6,729 bases of DNA. Origin: Planctomycetota bacterium (GTDB lineage: Bacteria; Planctomycetota; UBA1135). A program made the position numbers and the translations under genes. The notes below the pieces were generated by a model that was given only the letters and a program-made list of their open reading frames with translations, had not been told where the DNA came from and ran no database searches. The stretch covers positions 1 through 6,729 of the forward strand of contig JACNJP010000140.1 in the NCBI GenBank assembly GCA_014382465.1, read 5' to 3'. Below, piece after piece: positions 5,021 to 6,729 of the stretch (positions are counted from its first letter, which is position 1; every line of letters starts with the position of its first letter).

Positions 5021-6472
5021 ATGGCCTTCCCCAACCTCGCCCGCCACCGCGACGCCGCCGCCTTCCGCGGGCACCTGCGGGCGCTGGCTCCGGAGCTCGA
5101 CTGCGCGCTGGAGGTCGTCGGCCCGGGCGGCCCGCTGGCACAGCCGGCCGAGGTCGCCGGGCTGCACATCGGCAACCGCTTCACCGCCCACCCGATGGAG
5201 GGCTGGGACGGCACGCCGAGCGGCTTGCCGACCGCCCACACCCTGCGGCGGTGGCGCAACTTCGGCCGCAGCGGCTGCAAGCTGGTGTGGGGCGGCGAAG
5301 CCTTCGCCGTGTGCGAGGACGGCCGCGCCAACCCGCACCAGCTCTACCTGAATGACGAGGAAGACGTGCTCGGCGGCCTGGTGGCGCTGCGCGAGCAGGT
5401 CGTGGCGGGCCACAACGAGGTCGGTGAGGGCACCGCCGGCCTGGTGACCGGCCTGCAGCTCACCCACTCCGGCCGCTGGGCGCGGCCGACCCCGGAGGGG
5501 CCGGCGCCGCGCTGCGCCTTCCGCCACCCAGTGCTCGACCCGCGGCTCGGCATCGACGACGACGCGGCGCTGATCGCCGACGAGGAGCTGCCGGGGATCG
5601 TCGCCCGCTACGTCGCCGCGGCGCAGCTCGCGCAGCAGGCCGGCTTCGACTTCGTCGACCTCAAGTGCTGCCACGGCTACCTGCTGCACGAGTTCCTGGC
5701 CGCCCGAAGCCGCGAGGGCGCCTACGGCGGCAGCTTCGAGAACCGCACCCGGCTGCTCCGCGAGATCGTCGCGGCGGTGCGCGCCGCCTGCCCCGGGCTG
5801 GTGGTCGGGGTGCGGGTGTCGATCGCCGACGTCTACCCCTTCGCCGAGGACCCGGACTCCGGCGCCGGAGCCCCGCTCGGGCTGGAGCAGCAGCTCCCCT
5901 ACCGCAGCGGCTTCGGCGTCGACCCGGCCGACCCGCTGCACCACGAATGGAGCGAGCCCTTCGCCTTCCTCGCGCTGCTCCAGGAGCTCGACATCCGGCT
6001 GGTGAACCTGAGCCTGGGCTCGCCCTACACCTGCCCGCACCTGTCGCGGCCGGCCACCTTCCCGCCGAGCGACGGCTACCCGCCGCCGGAGGACCCGCTG
6101 CTGTCGGTGGCCGGCCACCTGCGCGCCGCCCGCCGCTGCAAGGCGGCCTTCCCCGGGCTCTGGTTCGTCGGCACCGGCTACAGCTACCTGCAGGAGTGGC
6201 TGCCGCACGTCGCCGAGCACGAGGTCGGCCACGGCCACGTCGACTCGGTCGGCCTCGGCCGCCTGATGCTCGCCTACCCCGAGCTGCCGCTGCACCTGCT
6301 GCGCGGCGAGCCGCTGCAGACCAAGCGCCTGTGCCGCACCTTCAGCGACTGCACCACCGGCCCGCGCCACGGCATGATCAGCGGCTGCTTCCCGCTCGAC
6401 CCGTACTACCGAGAGATGGCCGAGGCGGAGAAGGCGCGGGAGCTGCGCCGGGGCCGGACGGGGACGGCCTGA
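5021..6472 (+). CDS. Old Yellow Enzyme family FMN oxidoreductase (NADH:flavin oxidoreductase), 483 aa
   Basis: A TIM-barrel FMN enzyme of the Old Yellow Enzyme / 2,4-dienoyl-CoA reductase superfamily, expected to reduce activated C=C bonds with NAD(P)H in the cytoplasm; its substrate is unknown. Visible family motifs are GNRFTAHPMEGWDG (51-64, N-terminal FMN loop), LQLTHSGRW (145-153, with FMN-contacting Gln146), HGYLLHEFLAARS (218-230) followed by YGGSFENRTRLLREIV (235-250), GVRVS (263-267, FMN Arg265), VGTGYSY (383-389, phosphate-binding glycine region) and VDSVGLGRLMLAYPEL (407-422, with Arg414). The residues aligned with the substrate-anchoring His-x-x-Asn/His are Lys215-Cys-Cys-His218. 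Cys438, Cys444 and Cys456 near the C-terminus resemble a reduced 4Fe-4S cysteine cluster, but the usual four-cysteine spacing is not present and the C-terminal NAD(P)H domain of dienoyl-CoA reductase is absent. ATG 5021 is preferred over an in-frame ATG at 4949 because AGGA precedes it and residues before it look non-coding. Strong third-position GC (29 of the first 30 codons). Confidence 0.9.
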   Translation: MAFPNLARHRDAAAFRGHLRALAPELDCALEVVGPGGPLAQPAEVAGLHIGNRFTAHPMEGWDGTPSGLPTAHTLRRWRNFGRSGCKLVWGGEAFAVCEDGRANPHQLYLNDEEDVLGGLVALREQVVAGHNEVGEGTAGLVTGLQLTHSGRWARPTPEGPAPRCAFRHPVLDPRLGIDDDAALIADEELPGIVARYVAAAQLAQQAGFDFVDLKCCHGYLLHEFLAARSREGAYGGSFENRTRLLREIVAAVRAACPGLVVGVRVSIADVYPFAEDPDSGAGAPLGLEQQLPYRSGFGVDPADPLHHEWSEPFAFLALLQELDIRLVNLSLGSPYTCPHLSRPATFPPSDGYPPPEDPLLSVAGHLRAARRCKAAFPGLWFVGTGYSYLQEWLPHVAEHEVGHGHVDSVGLGRLMLAYPELPLHLLRGEPLQTKRLCRTFSDCTTGPRHGMISGCFPLDPYYREMAEAEKARELRRGRTGTA

Positions 6473-6494
6473 CCGTCGCGCCGCGGCGGCCCGC

Positions 6495-6729
6495 TCAGTA
6501 GAACCGCGTGGCGGTGGCGTTGCTGTCGTAGAGCTGGCCGCCGGCGTCGCGCGCGGCCGCCTCGAGGGAGACCGTGCGCCCGGCCGCCGCGGCGGGGGCC
6601 GGGGGGCTGGGGGAGGGGGGGGGGGCCCCCGGCCGGGGGGGCCCGGGGGGGGGCCCCGCCCCCCGGCGGCCCCGGGTGGGGGGGGGGGCCGCGGGGGAGG
6701 CGGGCGCGTGGGGGCCCAGGGGCGGCAGC
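6495..6729 (-). CDS. C-terminal end of an unidentified protein, partial, running into the degraded window end
   Basis: The minus-strand TGA at 6497-6495 closes a frame whose last residues read GRTVSLEAAARD then AGGQLYDSNATATRFY. This is a plausible C-terminus: alternating hydrophobic and polar residues followed by a D-x-G-G turn resemble the last strands of a beta-sandwich domain. The credible part is about 6495-6599. Beyond it the frame stays open to 6729 but encodes only Pro/Gly/Ala-type residues, because the DNA there is almost pure G and C. The gene converges on the flavoenzyme gene with 22 bases between the stop codons. I cannot name a family. A low-complexity linker is possible, but poor sequence is more likely. 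Confidence 0.4.
   Translation of the reverse strand, partial: LPPLGPHAPASPAAPPPTRGRRGAGPPPGPPRPGAPPPSPSPPAPAAAAGRTVSLEAAARDAGGQLYDSNATATRFY
6594..6729. repeat. Low-complexity G/C run at the window end
   Basis: From about 6594 the sequence is nearly all G and C with long G runs (for example 6615-6625, 6645-6653 and 6678-6688), C runs, and only a few A or T bases. The change from normal coding sequence is abrupt. This looks like low-quality read ends or an assembly artefact at a contig edge. A real proline/glycine-rich linker or G-quadruplex-forming segment is less likely. Codon and frame information here should not be trusted. Confidence 0.7.

Noticed and set aside
5006..6370. A 454-codon minus-strand frame opposite the flavoenzyme gene.
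   Set aside because: It is antisense to a gene with unmistakable Old Yellow Enzyme motifs, and its own composition (Ala/Gly/Val/Arg/Gln) is that of a GC-driven shadow.
5665..6501. A plus-strand frame overlapping the end of the flavoenzyme gene.
   Set aside because: Arg/Pro/Ala/Gly-rich shadow frame with no supporting start signal or domain.

Overview
The window is GC-rich bacterial DNA with four complete protein genes, two partial genes at the edges, no RNA gene and no CRISPR array or insertion sequence that I could see. A minor-pseudopilin-like protein and several secreted or membrane-anchored proteins suggest a Gram-negative (diderm) organism. The secreted multidomain protein, the strong G/C preference at third codon positions and the mostly unassignable genes fit Planctomycetota or a similar environmental lineage. 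That placement is inference only, because no marker gene is present. The last ~130 bases are an almost pure G/C low-complexity run that looks like a degraded contig end.

Left part, minus strand (1-977): a 296-residue membrane-anchored protein of unknown function (87-977) is followed 31 bases downstream by the start of another minus-strand gene (55 to beyond base 1). Only the signal peptide of that second gene is inside the window. The two are probably co-transcribed. A 63-base divergent spacer (978-1040) separates them from the plus-strand genes and contains an inverted repeat that covers the ribosome binding site of the next gene.

Centre, plus strand (1041-4860): a large secreted protein of 823 residues combines a PsbP/Mog1-like domain, a thioredoxin-like domain without redox cysteines, a TPR-like helical segment and a squalene-cyclase-like alpha-toroid. 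After 124 bases comes a pseudopilin of the PilX/GspK type (407 residues) with a prepilin-like leader and no Glu at +5. An 11-of-12-pair stem-loop lies directly after its stop codon.

Right part (5021-6729): an Old Yellow Enzyme family flavin oxidoreductase of 483 residues carries Lys-x-x-His where the family usually has His-x-x-Asn/His, plus three cysteines near its C-terminus. A convergent minus-strand gene of which only the C-terminus is credible starts its stop codon at 6497 and runs into the low-quality end.

No single pathway connects these genes. The secreted toroid protein, the anchored unknown protein and the pseudopilin all act at the envelope, while the flavoenzyme is a cytoplasmic reductase. 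Codon composition alternates: the unknown minus-strand gene and the first part of the pseudopilin gene are visibly less GC-biased at third positions than the toroid and flavoenzyme genes, so the region may be a mosaic. I see no defence, mobile or biosynthetic system that I would call new. The most unusual objects are the four-domain secreted protein and the variant active site of the flavoenzyme.
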